Source: Oscillospiraceae bacterium (GTDB taxonomy: Bacteria > Bacillota > Clostridia > Oscillospirales > UBA929). Taken from it: a stretch of 11,865 nt of DNA. The position numbers and the translations under genes were made by a program. Below the pieces are notes generated by a model. The model saw nothing but the letters and a program-made list of their open reading frames with translations. It was not told the DNA's origin and searched no databases. Position 1 is the stretch's first letter; every line of letters starts with the position of its first letter. Of this stretch, positions 6,521 through 11,687 are shown piece after piece. The stretch spans positions 1-11,865 of the forward strand of contig WRLJ01000029.1 in the NCBI GenBank assembly GCA_009777685.1, written 5' to 3'.

Positions 6521-6563
6521 CCCGCCGCTCCGGAACATAAACCTTTAAGTCAAAGGAACCGTT

Positions 6564-7931
6564 ATGACCATGAACATCCGGATTCCCGAAAACGTCCAAT
6601 ACCTCATAGACACCTTGGAGTCCCACGGCTTCGAGGCCTACGCGGTCGGCGGCTGTGTGCGCGACGGCCTGATGGGTGCGGTCCCGAAGGACTGGGACAT
6701 CTGCACCCCGGCCCGGCCCCAGCAGACGGCGCGCCTGTTCGCGGCGCATCCCATGCACAACGCGGGCATTCAGCACGGCACGGTCTCTGTGATTTTGGAC
6801 CATCAGCCCTACGAGATTACGACCTACCGCGTCGACGGCGGCTACTCGGACCACCGCCGCCCGGACGCCGTATCCTTCGTCGGCAGTCTGCGGGAAGACC
6901 TGTCGCGGCGGGATTTCACCGTCAACGCGATGGCCTACCACCCGCGCCGGGGTCTGGTCGACCCGTTCGGCGGCGAGGCGGACCTCCGCGCCAAAATCAT
7001 CCGCTGCGTCGGGGACGCCGACGGGCGCTTCCGCGAGGACGCGCTGCGCGTCATGCGGGCCCTGCGCTTTGCCGCCACGCTGGGGTTCTCCATCGAGCCG
7101 GGCACGTCGGAGGCGATTTTCCGCAACCAGGACCTGCTGCGCAGTATCGCGGCGGAGCGGATCGCCGCGGAACTGAGCCGCCTGCTGACCGGGGACGGCG
7201 TCCAGGCCGTCCTGCTGGACTACGCGCCCGTGCTGGGCGTGGTGATCCCGGAAATCAACGCGATGACCGGCTTTGAGCAAAACAATCGCTATCACCATCT
7301 GGACGTCTGGCGGCATACTGCCGCCGCTGTCGCCGCCGCCGCCGGGCGCGGGCCGGACGACACCGTACTCCGCCTGGCCGTGCTGCTGCATGATATCGCC
7401 AAGCCCTCCTGCTACACCGAGACGGACGGCGTCGGCCGCTTCCACGGCCACCAGAAGGCCGGCGCCGTCATGGCGGGGGACATCCTGCGCCGCCTGCGGT
7501 ACGACAACCGGACCGTCCGGGCCGTGACCCGGCTTGTGCTGTACCACGACGCGCCGATCCCCTCCGGCGGAAAAGGCGTCAAGCGCTGGCTCAACCGCCT
7601 GGGGGAGGATTTGTTCCGCCTGCTGCTGGAGGTCAAAAAGGCCGACGTTCAGGCGCACGCGCCCTGGTGCCGGGCGGAGCTGCTGGCGGAGCTGGGGCGG
7701 GCGTCGGACACGCTGGAGGAGGTCATGGCCCAGCGGCAATGCTTCCAATTGAAGGATTTGGCCGTCAACGGGCGCGACCTGATCGCGCTGGGCGTGCCGG
7801 AAGGGGCCGCGATCGGCGGGGTGTTGGGGCAATTGATGGAGCTGGTACTGGACGAGCGGCTGGAAAACGAGCGGGAGTCCCTGCTGGAGGCGGCGCGGCG
7901 CGTGTATGCGCGGGATGGGGAGGGTTTTTGA
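6564..7931 (+). CDS. cca: CCA-adding tRNA nucleotidyltransferase with HD domain
   Basis: A 455-residue class II nucleotidyltransferase that builds or repairs the 3' CCA end of tRNA. The catalytic head has GGCVRD (29-34) and KDWDICT with metal-binding D43 and D45; RRDFTVNAMAY (115-125) is the ribose-recognition region; the flexible-loop and template region follow (EDALRVMRALRFA 158-170, then ERIAAELSRLL). An HD-type domain follows, with H251, H276-D277 and H328 as candidate metal ligands (LLHDIAKP, then LYHD). Firmicutes enzymes of this HD type run to about 450 residues. The ATG at 6564 is preceded by AAAGGAA with suitable spacing; a second ATG two codons later is possible. It follows trmL by 43 bases in the same orientation and ends the housekeeping block; the toxin-antitoxin promoter starts 19 bases after its stop. 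Confidence 0.95.
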   Translation: MTMNIRIPENVQYLIDTLESHGFEAYAVGGCVRDGLMGAVPKDWDICTPARPQQTARLFAAHPMHNAGIQHGTVSVILDHQPYEITTYRVDGGYSDHRRPDAVSFVGSLREDLSRRDFTVNAMAYHPRRGLVDPFGGEADLRAKIIRCVGDADGRFREDALRVMRALRFAATLGFSIEPGTSEAIFRNQDLLRSIAAERIAAELSRLLTGDGVQAVLLDYAPVLGVVIPEINAMTGFEQNNRYHHLDVWRHTAAAVAAAAGRGPDDTVLRLAVLLHDIAKPSCYTETDGVGRFHGHQKAGAVMAGDILRRLRYDNRTVRAVTRLVLYHDAPIPSGGKGVKRWLNRLGEDLFRLLLEVKKADVQAHAPWCRAELLAELGRASDTLEEVMAQRQCFQLKDLAVNGRDLIALGVPEGAAIGGVLGQLMELVLDERLENERESLLEAARRVYARDGEGF

Positions 7932-7949
7932 AAACTTAGTGCATATCAC

Positions 7950-7978
7950 TTGAAACGCACGGGATGCTGTGCTATAAT
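7950..7978 (+). promoter_or_regulatory. Promoter of the RelB–YoeB toxin-antitoxin operon
   Basis: TTGAAA (7950-7955) and TATAAT (7973-7978) are 17 bases apart, close to ideal for the housekeeping sigma factor. The predicted start near 7985 leaves a 23-base leader with AAGGAGG (7993-7999). Antitoxins of this type usually repress their own promoter, but no clear palindromic operator can be seen here. Confidence 0.85.
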
Positions 7979-8007
7979 GAATGTATCAATGTAAGGAGGC
8001 GTTTGAC

Positions 8008-8265
8008 ATGGCTGATACGATCAACGTAACCATCCGTCTGGACCGGGAGCTCAAGGAACAGGCTGAGATCATGTTTCGCGATTTGGGCATGAACTTATCC
8101 ACAGCGTTTAACATTTTTGCCCGTCAGTCCTTGCGGCAGGGCAAAATCCCGTTTGAAATCTACGACCCGTTCTACAGCGAGAAGAACCAGGCGCGGCTTG
8201 CGCGTTCTATTGCGGACGCCGAAGCGGGGAAAGTAACGGTACGCGACTTAATAGAGGTGGACTGA
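8008..8265 (+). CDS. RelB/DinJ-family antitoxin
   Basis: An 85-residue antitoxin. Residues 4-44 (INVTIRLDRELKEQAEIMFRDLGMNLSTAFNIFARQ) form the ribbon-helix-helix DNA-binding and dimerisation module typical of RelB/DinJ proteins; the remainder (QGKIPFEI onward, then a charged helix ending in VRDLIEVD) should wrap and neutralise the toxin. In-frame ATG 7981 is rejected because it would lie at or before the transcript start; ATG 8008 has AAGGAGG eight bases upstream. The toxin gene starts two bases after its stop, so the pair is translated together. The partner is YoeB-like, whereas the textbook YoeB antitoxin is YefM/Phd-like. Family call is strong; neutralisation of this toxin is inferred from the operon. 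Confidence 0.92.
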   Translation: MADTINVTIRLDRELKEQAEIMFRDLGMNLSTAFNIFARQSLRQGKIPFEIYDPFYSEKNQARLARSIADAEAGKVTVRDLIEVD

Positions 8266-8267
8266 TT

Positions 8268-8528
8268 ATGCAAAAGGCTTGGACGGACGATGCGTGGGCT
8301 GATTATGTGCATTGGCAGACGGAAGACAAAAAGACCCTAAAGCGCATCAACATTCTTCTCAAAGACATCGATCGCAGCCCTTTTTCGGGGCTTGGAAAGC
8401 CCGAGCCCTTGAAGGGCAGCAAGCAGGGATATTGGAGCAGGCGGATTGACGAGACGAACCGCATCGTCTACAAACTGGAGCATGGGCAAATCGTGATTAC
8501 GCAATGCGGCGGTCATTATGACGAATAA
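8268..8528 (+). CDS. yoeB: YoeB/Txe-family toxin (ribosome-dependent mRNA endonuclease)
   Basis: An 86-residue toxin of the RelE superfamily, YoeB/Txe branch, which cleaves mRNA in the ribosomal A site. The sequence is colinear with E. coli YoeB without major gaps: W-x4-W-x2-Y at the start, KRINILLKDIDRSPFSGLGKPEPLKG, YWSRRIDETNRIVYKL, and a C-terminal HY. The catalytic residues known from E. coli YoeB have equivalents at the same positions: E46, R65, H83 and Y84, so the toxin should be active. Two extra residues (DE) follow the usual terminal HY. It is separated from the antitoxin by two bases and ends the operon. Its GC is lower than the housekeeping genes upstream, consistent with a mobile module. 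Confidence 0.94.
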   Translation: MQKAWTDDAWADYVHWQTEDKKTLKRINILLKDIDRSPFSGLGKPEPLKGSKQGYWSRRIDETNRIVYKLEHGQIVITQCGGHYDE

Positions 8529-8576
8529 GGAGACGGCTTGTTGCAAAAAAGAAAAATCATGCAGGCGCGGATGTAA

Positions 8577-8650
8577 ATTGCAGGGGCGATTTCCAATCGC
8601 CCGCTAAAATCGCACCTTTTACGCGGGCGAACGGAGTTCGCCCCTGCAAT
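8577..8650. repeat. Palindromic MITE-like element with nested hairpins
   Basis: A 74-base near-palindrome. Outer arms ATTGCAGGGGCGA (8577-8589) and TCGCCCCTGCAAT (8638-8650) are perfect inverted repeats; inside, GCCCGC (8599-8604) pairs with GCGGGC (8623-8628) and TAAAA (8605-8609) with TTTTA (8617-8621). Each half can also fold alone: GGGCGATT-TCC-AATCGCCC (8584-8602) and GGGCGAAC-GGA-GTTCGCCC (8625-8643). It contains no gene. It lies between the toxin gene and the 161-residue protein gene. Confidence 0.75.
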
Positions 8651-8658
8651 CGCACAAA

Positions 8659-8728
8659 AAAATTACCGTATCGGTGGGCTGAGTATGTGCGTTGCTCCGT
8701 CTGAATTGATACGGCGTGTCGTAATTTT
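8659..8728. repeat. Imperfect inverted repeat upstream of the 161-residue protein gene
   Basis: AAAATTAC (8659-8666) matches GTAATTTT (8721-8728), and CCGTATC (8666-8672) matches GATACGG (8708-8714), giving an interrupted stem with a six-base bulge and a 35-base loop. It ends about 30 bases before the gene at 8759. It may be a leader structure or a remnant of a mobile element adjoining the palindrome before it; no clear promoter was found in this spacer. Confidence 0.35.
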
Positions 8729-8758
8729 GTGTAATGCGAAAGGTAAGGACAGGAAGCC

Positions 8759-9244
8759 ATGTCTGAACAGACCATTGAACAATTTATCGGTGAAGTTCTC
8801 GTCGGAGAGGCTCAAAAAAACGCAGGGGAGTTTGTCGCGTATCTAAGAGCGAACGAAATGCAGTTTGAAAAAGCCGGAGGTTATTGGGAAGATAAGCTTT
8901 ACTGGGCCATAGGGTACAGAGATAAAAGCGTATGCTTTATTGAATTAAAGGATGACCCGTCCGGCCCTTGGACGGTTTGGTCTGATGACAGCGGTTCCGA
9001 TTCGTTTGGAGACAGTTCGCTGGACGAACATATAAAAGAAATTTTTTGGGGAAATGTCGTTGTTTGTGAAAATATCAACCCATGCTTTAACGGCTGTAAG
9101 AAATCGCGTAAAAAAATATTCGGAAAAGACATTGACAATGTTTGCGGAACGGCTGTAAAATTTGAAAACCCGAACGCGGAAGCGGTGGCGTGTTTGAAAA
9201 GAATGGCTGAGATCAGGAAAAACCGTATTCTCAGGAATGGTTAA
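8759..9244 (+). CDS. Unassigned 161-residue cysteine-containing protein
   Basis: I do not recognise a named domain. The predicted soluble protein begins with a helical, charged segment (about 1-40), followed by an aromatic-rich, probably beta-sheet core (YWEDKLYWAIGYRDKSVCFIEL, GPWTVWSDDSG). Its most distinctive region is C103…C109-x3-C113 followed by KSRKKIFGKDIDNVCG (C129), a pattern that could bind a metal. The remainder (FENPNAEAVACLKRMAEIRK) looks like a C-terminal helix. There is no signal peptide or membrane segment. The ATG is preceded by AGGACAGGAAG with acceptable spacing. It stands alone between intergenic repeats and a GNAT gene, with lower GC and AAA-rich lysine codons, so it is probably horizontally acquired. 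It resembles small conserved proteins of Clostridia, but that impression cannot be tested here. Confidence 0.7.
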   Translation: MSEQTIEQFIGEVLVGEAQKNAGEFVAYLRANEMQFEKAGGYWEDKLYWAIGYRDKSVCFIELKDDPSGPWTVWSDDSGSDSFGDSSLDEHIKEIFWGNVVVCENINPCFNGCKKSRKKIFGKDIDNVCGTAVKFENPNAEAVACLKRMAEIRKNRILRNG

Positions 9245-9280
9245 CCTCTGTTATAAGCACCGCCCCCTATACACCGCACA

Positions 9281-9327
9281 CCGCGCCGGTCCCCGATCCC
9301 TTAGATTCACCGGCCGGGGCAGCGCGG
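9281..9327. other. Potential leader hairpin upstream of the first GNAT gene
   Basis: CCGCGC (9281-9286) pairs with GCGCGG (9322-9327) and CCCCG (9291-9295) with CGGGG (9315-9319); an alternative GCCGGT/ACCGGC pairing (9285-9290 with 9309-9314) competes. There is no T-tract, so termination is unlikely. It may be a mere remnant of an intergenic repeat. Confidence 0.3.
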
Positions 9328-9353
9328 AACGTGCATAGAAGGAGGACGTATAG

Positions 9354-9866
9354 ATGGATATTCATATCCGCAAAGCGCGGCCGGAGGACGCGCATCCTTA
9401 CGCCGCCAATCATGTCGCCTGCTGGCAGGCCGCGTACCAAGGCATCCTGCCGGACGAATACCTGAACGCGATGCCTGTGGAGAAAATGGCGGAACGGAAC
9501 CGGCAGACGTTAAGCGACCCGGGCCTGTGCCGGTATTATTGTGTGGAACAGGACGGCCGGATGATCGGCAGGCTCATTACGTGCGAAAGCTGTGATGAGG
9601 ATAAATCCAACGCGGGAGAAATCGCCGCCATCTATCTGCTGGACGCCTTTTGGGGCAAGGGCTATGGAAGGAAACTCATGGATTTTGCTCTCGCCGATTT
9701 AACCAGCCAGGGGTATGATGAAGCGATCCTTTGGGTCCTTGAGCCCAATCACAGGGCCAGGCGGTTTTATGAAAAATGCGGCTTTGCCCTCGACGGCGCA
9801 CAAAAAGAAATCCATATCGGTCAGCCGCATACCGAACTGCGCTATACCCTCGCTTTGTCAAAATGA
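9354..9866 (+). CDS. GNAT-family N-acetyltransferase
   Basis: A 170-residue GNAT acetyltransferase, which transfers the acetyl group of acetyl-CoA to an amine; the substrate cannot be told. The opening IHIRKARPEDAHPYAANHVACWQAAYQGILPDEYL is the common start of Firmicutes GNATs of this group. Motif A is EIAAIYLLDAFWGKGYGRKLMDFAL (89-113), with W-GKGYG in the acetyl-CoA phosphate loop, and motif B is NHRARRFYEKCGF (132-144). Length is typical for a single-domain member. AAGGAGG lies about ten bases before the ATG. It stands apart from the preceding gene (109 bases) and is followed after 111 bases by a second, unrelated GNAT. GC is higher than in the second acetyltransferase, so the two do not look like a recent duplication. 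Confidence 0.92.
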   Translation: MDIHIRKARPEDAHPYAANHVACWQAAYQGILPDEYLNAMPVEKMAERNRQTLSDPGLCRYYCVEQDGRMIGRLITCESCDEDKSNAGEIAAIYLLDAFWGKGYGRKLMDFALADLTSQGYDEAILWVLEPNHRARRFYEKCGFALDGAQKEIHIGQPHTELRYTLALSK

Positions 9867-9977
9867 AAACTCACTGACCCGGCGTTTCGGGGAACGGCGA
9901 TGTGCCGGAGGATGAATTGAACCGGCCGGCCGACAGCCGTTAGGACCTGATTGAGCCAAACATGAGGAAGCGGAAAT

Positions 9978-10544
9978 ATGCCGATGGATTTCAAGAAAAA
10001 ACCAAATAAAACAATACTGGAAACGGAACGCCTACTCCTCCGTGAAATGGTGATAACCGATTTGCCTGCTGTATGGGAAATTGTTGGGGACGATATAACA
10101 ATGGCGGCATGGGATGGCGCGTGGAGTGAAGAAGAAAACCTTGCGGGGCTTGAAAAGCAGATTAACAGCTATCGAGAAAACGGTTTCGGGCGCTGGGCAG
10201 TCGCTCTAAAAGACACAAACCGGGTAATCGGAATATGCGGACTGCAATACTGCGATACCGATAAAGACAGCGTTCTTGAGGTTGGCTATCTGTTCAACCG
10301 CGCCTTTTGGCATAAGGGATACGCTATCGAAGCCGCGATTGCAAGTAAGCGATATGCTTTTGACGTTTTGGGAGAACCGGAAGTATTTTCGCTCGTCAGA
10401 GATACGAACCTCGCGTCAATCAATGTCGCGATACGAAACAGTATGCTCGTTCGCGGACGCTTTATAAAGCCATACAAAGGCGCGGCTATGCCGCACTATA
10501 TTTTTTCAGCAAGAAAAACAGAGGAGCGCCCTATGCCGGAGTGA
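9978..10544 (+). CDS. GNAT acetyltransferase of the RimJ/RimL (Acetyltransf_3) type
   Basis: A 188-residue acetyltransferase of the group that includes ribosomal-protein N-terminal acetyltransferases, though most members act on unknown substrates. Signature elements are ILETERLLLREMVITDLPAVWEI (13-35), the strand GRWAVALKDTNRVIGICGL (71-89), the acetyl-CoA region LEVGYLFNRAFWHKGYAIEAA (100-120) and NLASINVAIRNSM (144-156), where the usual N-G-M is N-S-M. The start is placed at ATG 9978 because GAGGAAG (9964-9970) is suitably spaced; M3 at 9984 is an alternative. Codon use is more AT-rich than the previous GNAT. The C-terminal tail KTEERPMPE is loose. It is followed by a hairpin terminator and a convergent HAD gene. 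Confidence 0.9.
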   Translation: MPMDFKKKPNKTILETERLLLREMVITDLPAVWEIVGDDITMAAWDGAWSEEENLAGLEKQINSYRENGFGRWAVALKDTNRVIGICGLQYCDTDKDSVLEVGYLFNRAFWHKGYAIEAAIASKRYAFDVLGEPEVFSLVRDTNLASINVAIRNSMLVRGRFIKPYKGAAMPHYIFSARKTEERPMPE

Positions 10545-10577
10545 TGCGTGTCCGCAACTTCGATTGTATAAGTTCCT

Positions 10578-10597
10578 GTGCCCCCCCCCCCGCGCAC
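10578..10597. repeat. GTG-C11-GCGCAC motif (homopolymer tract)
   Basis: Eleven consecutive C residues (10581-10591) lie between GTG and GCGCAC. The same flanks occur at 754-767 around only five C residues. It is non-coding, lies between convergent genes and is next to the hairpin at 10604. Homopolymers of this length can vary by slippage and are also prone to sequencing error. Confidence 0.6.
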
Positions 10598-10603
10598 AAC
10601 TCG

Positions 10604-10636
10604 TATGGGCGACCGTCCCCGGTCGCCCATATTTTT
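10604..10636 (+). terminator. Perfect 12-bp hairpin with T-tract; third copy of the GGGCGAC repeat
   Basis: TATGGGCGACCG (10604-10615) pairs perfectly with CGGTCGCCCATA (10620-10631), loop TCCC, followed by TTTTT (10632-10636). This is an intrinsic terminator for the plus-strand acetyltransferase gene that ends at 10544. Read on the minus strand, the hairpin core is the same repeat as at 1867-1888, so a repeat copy appears to serve as the terminator. No T-tract is present on the minus-strand side for the HAD gene. Confidence 0.75.
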
Positions 10637-10682
10637 CTCTGCGCCCCTACAACCGGCGTAAACCTTTAGGTTGTACATTGTA

Positions 10683-11450
10683 CTACAGCACATGTTCCTC
10701 AATCCATTGGGCCACCCCGTCTTCCTCGTTGCTGCCGCAGATCCAATCGGCGGCGGCCCTGACCTGGGCGGTGGCGTTGCTGACCGCCACGCCGGTCCCG
10801 CATTCGCGGAGCATTTCCAAATCAATGACATCGTCGCCGAAGCTGACGATCTCCTCCGGACGGATGCCGCAATGGGCGGCGGCGGCTTTCAGGGCGTTCC
10901 ATTTGACCGCGTCGGGGCTGGCGAAACGGTACAGCGGCTCGCCCGTATACCGCGCCAGATCCAGCCGGGGGAACCGCGCGGCAATGCGCCCGACCGAGCC
11001 GGGGCTTTCACTGAGAACAGAGACCTTCAAAAACGGCTGCGCGGCGGCATCGCCGGAAAAATCGCTGAGCCGGTAATGCCCATAGTCGGGCTGGAACGGC
11101 ATATCCGGGTCGTTGGTCAGCGCGGCCTCCTCACTGATGGCAAAAACAAACCGAACCTCCGGCGTATCCAGGCAGACGCGGATCAAATCGCGGCAGACCT
11201 CCGGCGGCATGGTAAAGCGGCGGAGGACGGCCTCCCCCGCAAAGACCATCGCGCCGCCGTAGCCGATGAAGATATCCGGCTGAATCTGCCGGAGGAAACG
11301 CGCGCACCCCTTTTCCGACCTCGCGGTGGCAAGGGCGGTTTTGATGCCTTGCTCACGGCAGCGGCGGAACACGTCCGCCGTGTAGCCGGAAAGGGTTTTG
11401 TCGTTTCGCAGCAGCGTGTTGTCCAGATCGGCGACGAGCATCCTGACCAT
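10683..11450 (-). CDS. HAD-superfamily phosphatase, Cof type (class IIB)
   Basis: A 255-residue hydrolase that probably dephosphorylates a sugar phosphate or a flavin/cofactor phosphate. Motif I is LVADLDNTLL with nucleophile D8 and acid/base D10; motif II lies in GIKTALATAR (35-44); K183 or K188 (VKWNALKAA) is the motif III lysine; motif IV is SFGDDVIDLEML with D206, D207 and D210. FIGYGGA (61-67) corresponds to the usual I-x-x-NGA strand, with glycine replacing asparagine. A cap domain lies between motifs II and III, as in Cof-type members of 250-290 residues. ATG 11450 is selected over TTG 11471 because GGGGGAGG on the minus strand (near 11456-11463) fits it. The gene is convergent with the acetyltransferase and has its own promoter. 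The substrate is not predictable from sequence. Confidence 0.92.
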   Translation of the reverse strand: MVRMLVADLDNTLLRNDKTLSGYTADVFRRCREQGIKTALATARSEKGCARFLRQIQPDIFIGYGGAMVFAGEAVLRRFTMPPEVCRDLIRVCLDTPEVRFVFAISEEAALTNDPDMPFQPDYGHYRLSDFSGDAAAQPFLKVSVLSESPGSVGRIAARFPRLDLARYTGEPLYRFASPDAVKWNALKAAAAHCGIRPEEIVSFGDDVIDLEMLRECGTGVAVSNATAQVRAAADWICGSNEEDGVAQWIEEHVL

Positions 11451-11484
11451 AACGGCCTCCCCCCGCAACAAACAGAATGGGCCA

Positions 11485-11514
11485 ATTATAGCATGTCAAG
11501 CGCGAACGGGGCAA
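11485..11514 (-). promoter_or_regulatory. Promoter of the HAD phosphatase gene
   Basis: On the minus strand, TATAAT (complement of 11485-11490) is preceded at 18 bases by TTGCCC (complement of 11509-11514), a four-of-six -35 box. A perfect TTGACA (complement of 11494-11499) also lies here but only three bases before the -10, too close to act with it. The predicted start near 11478 leaves a leader of about 28 bases. Confidence 0.65.
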
Positions 11515-11544
11515 GCGCCGTTAGTCTGCCCTGATATCCCGACC

Positions 11545-11627
11545 GTAGGGCGCGATGCCCCCGGCGCGCCGTGTTTCCCCATTTTGCGCGCCCGGGGAAA
11601 CGGACGGACGCACACAGTGCGTCCCTA
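11545..11627. repeat. Hairpin-rich intergenic repeat between the HAD gene and the IS
   Basis: Three nested or adjacent inverted repeats: GGGC (11548-11551)/GCCC (11557-11560); GTTTCCCC (11573-11580)/GGGGAAAC (11594-11601); and GGACGCAC (11606-11613)-ACA-GTGCGTCC (11617-11624). The block starts with GTAGGG and ends with CCCTA, so its ends are inverted. The plan (hairpin, spacer, hairpin, inverted ends) resembles the element at 8577-8650, although the sequences differ. No gene is supported here. Confidence 0.5.
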
Positions 11628-11651
11628 GGGCATTTCTTCAAACCCCCGATC

Positions 11652-11680
11652 TTGCCATGAAGAGGACGAGCTGATATACT
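11652..11680 (+). promoter_or_regulatory. Promoter reading into the IS5-type transposase
   Basis: TTGCCA (11652-11657) and TATACT (11675-11680) are 17 bases apart. Transcription would start at about 11687, immediately before the ATG at 11688, so the transposase message would be nearly leaderless; no ribosome binding site is seen in the short TGTAAAGC segment. Confidence 0.6.
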
Positions 11681-11687
11681 GTAAAGC

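Noticed and set aside
6195..7949. Long minus-strand open frame opposite trmL and cca
   Set aside because: Both plus-strand genes have full catalytic motifs; the opposite frame is an unstructured by-product of high GC and spans two genes.
8557..8775. Minus-strand 72-codon frame over the 74-base palindrome
   Set aside because: It is produced by the repeat element; there is no ribosome binding site, and it overlaps the start of the 161-residue gene.
9354..10544. Recent tandem duplication of the two acetyltransferase genes
   Set aside because: The proteins belong to different GNAT subgroups and differ in length, motifs and base composition.
10496..10831. Minus-strand open frame across the convergent spacer
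   Set aside because: It runs through the poly-C tract and the hairpin terminator and overlaps the ends of both flanking genes; no domain or ribosome binding site supports it.
11494..11499. Perfect TTGACA on the minus strand upstream of the HAD gene
   Set aside because: It is only three bases from the TATAAT box, and no acceptable -10 lies 16-18 bases downstream of it.
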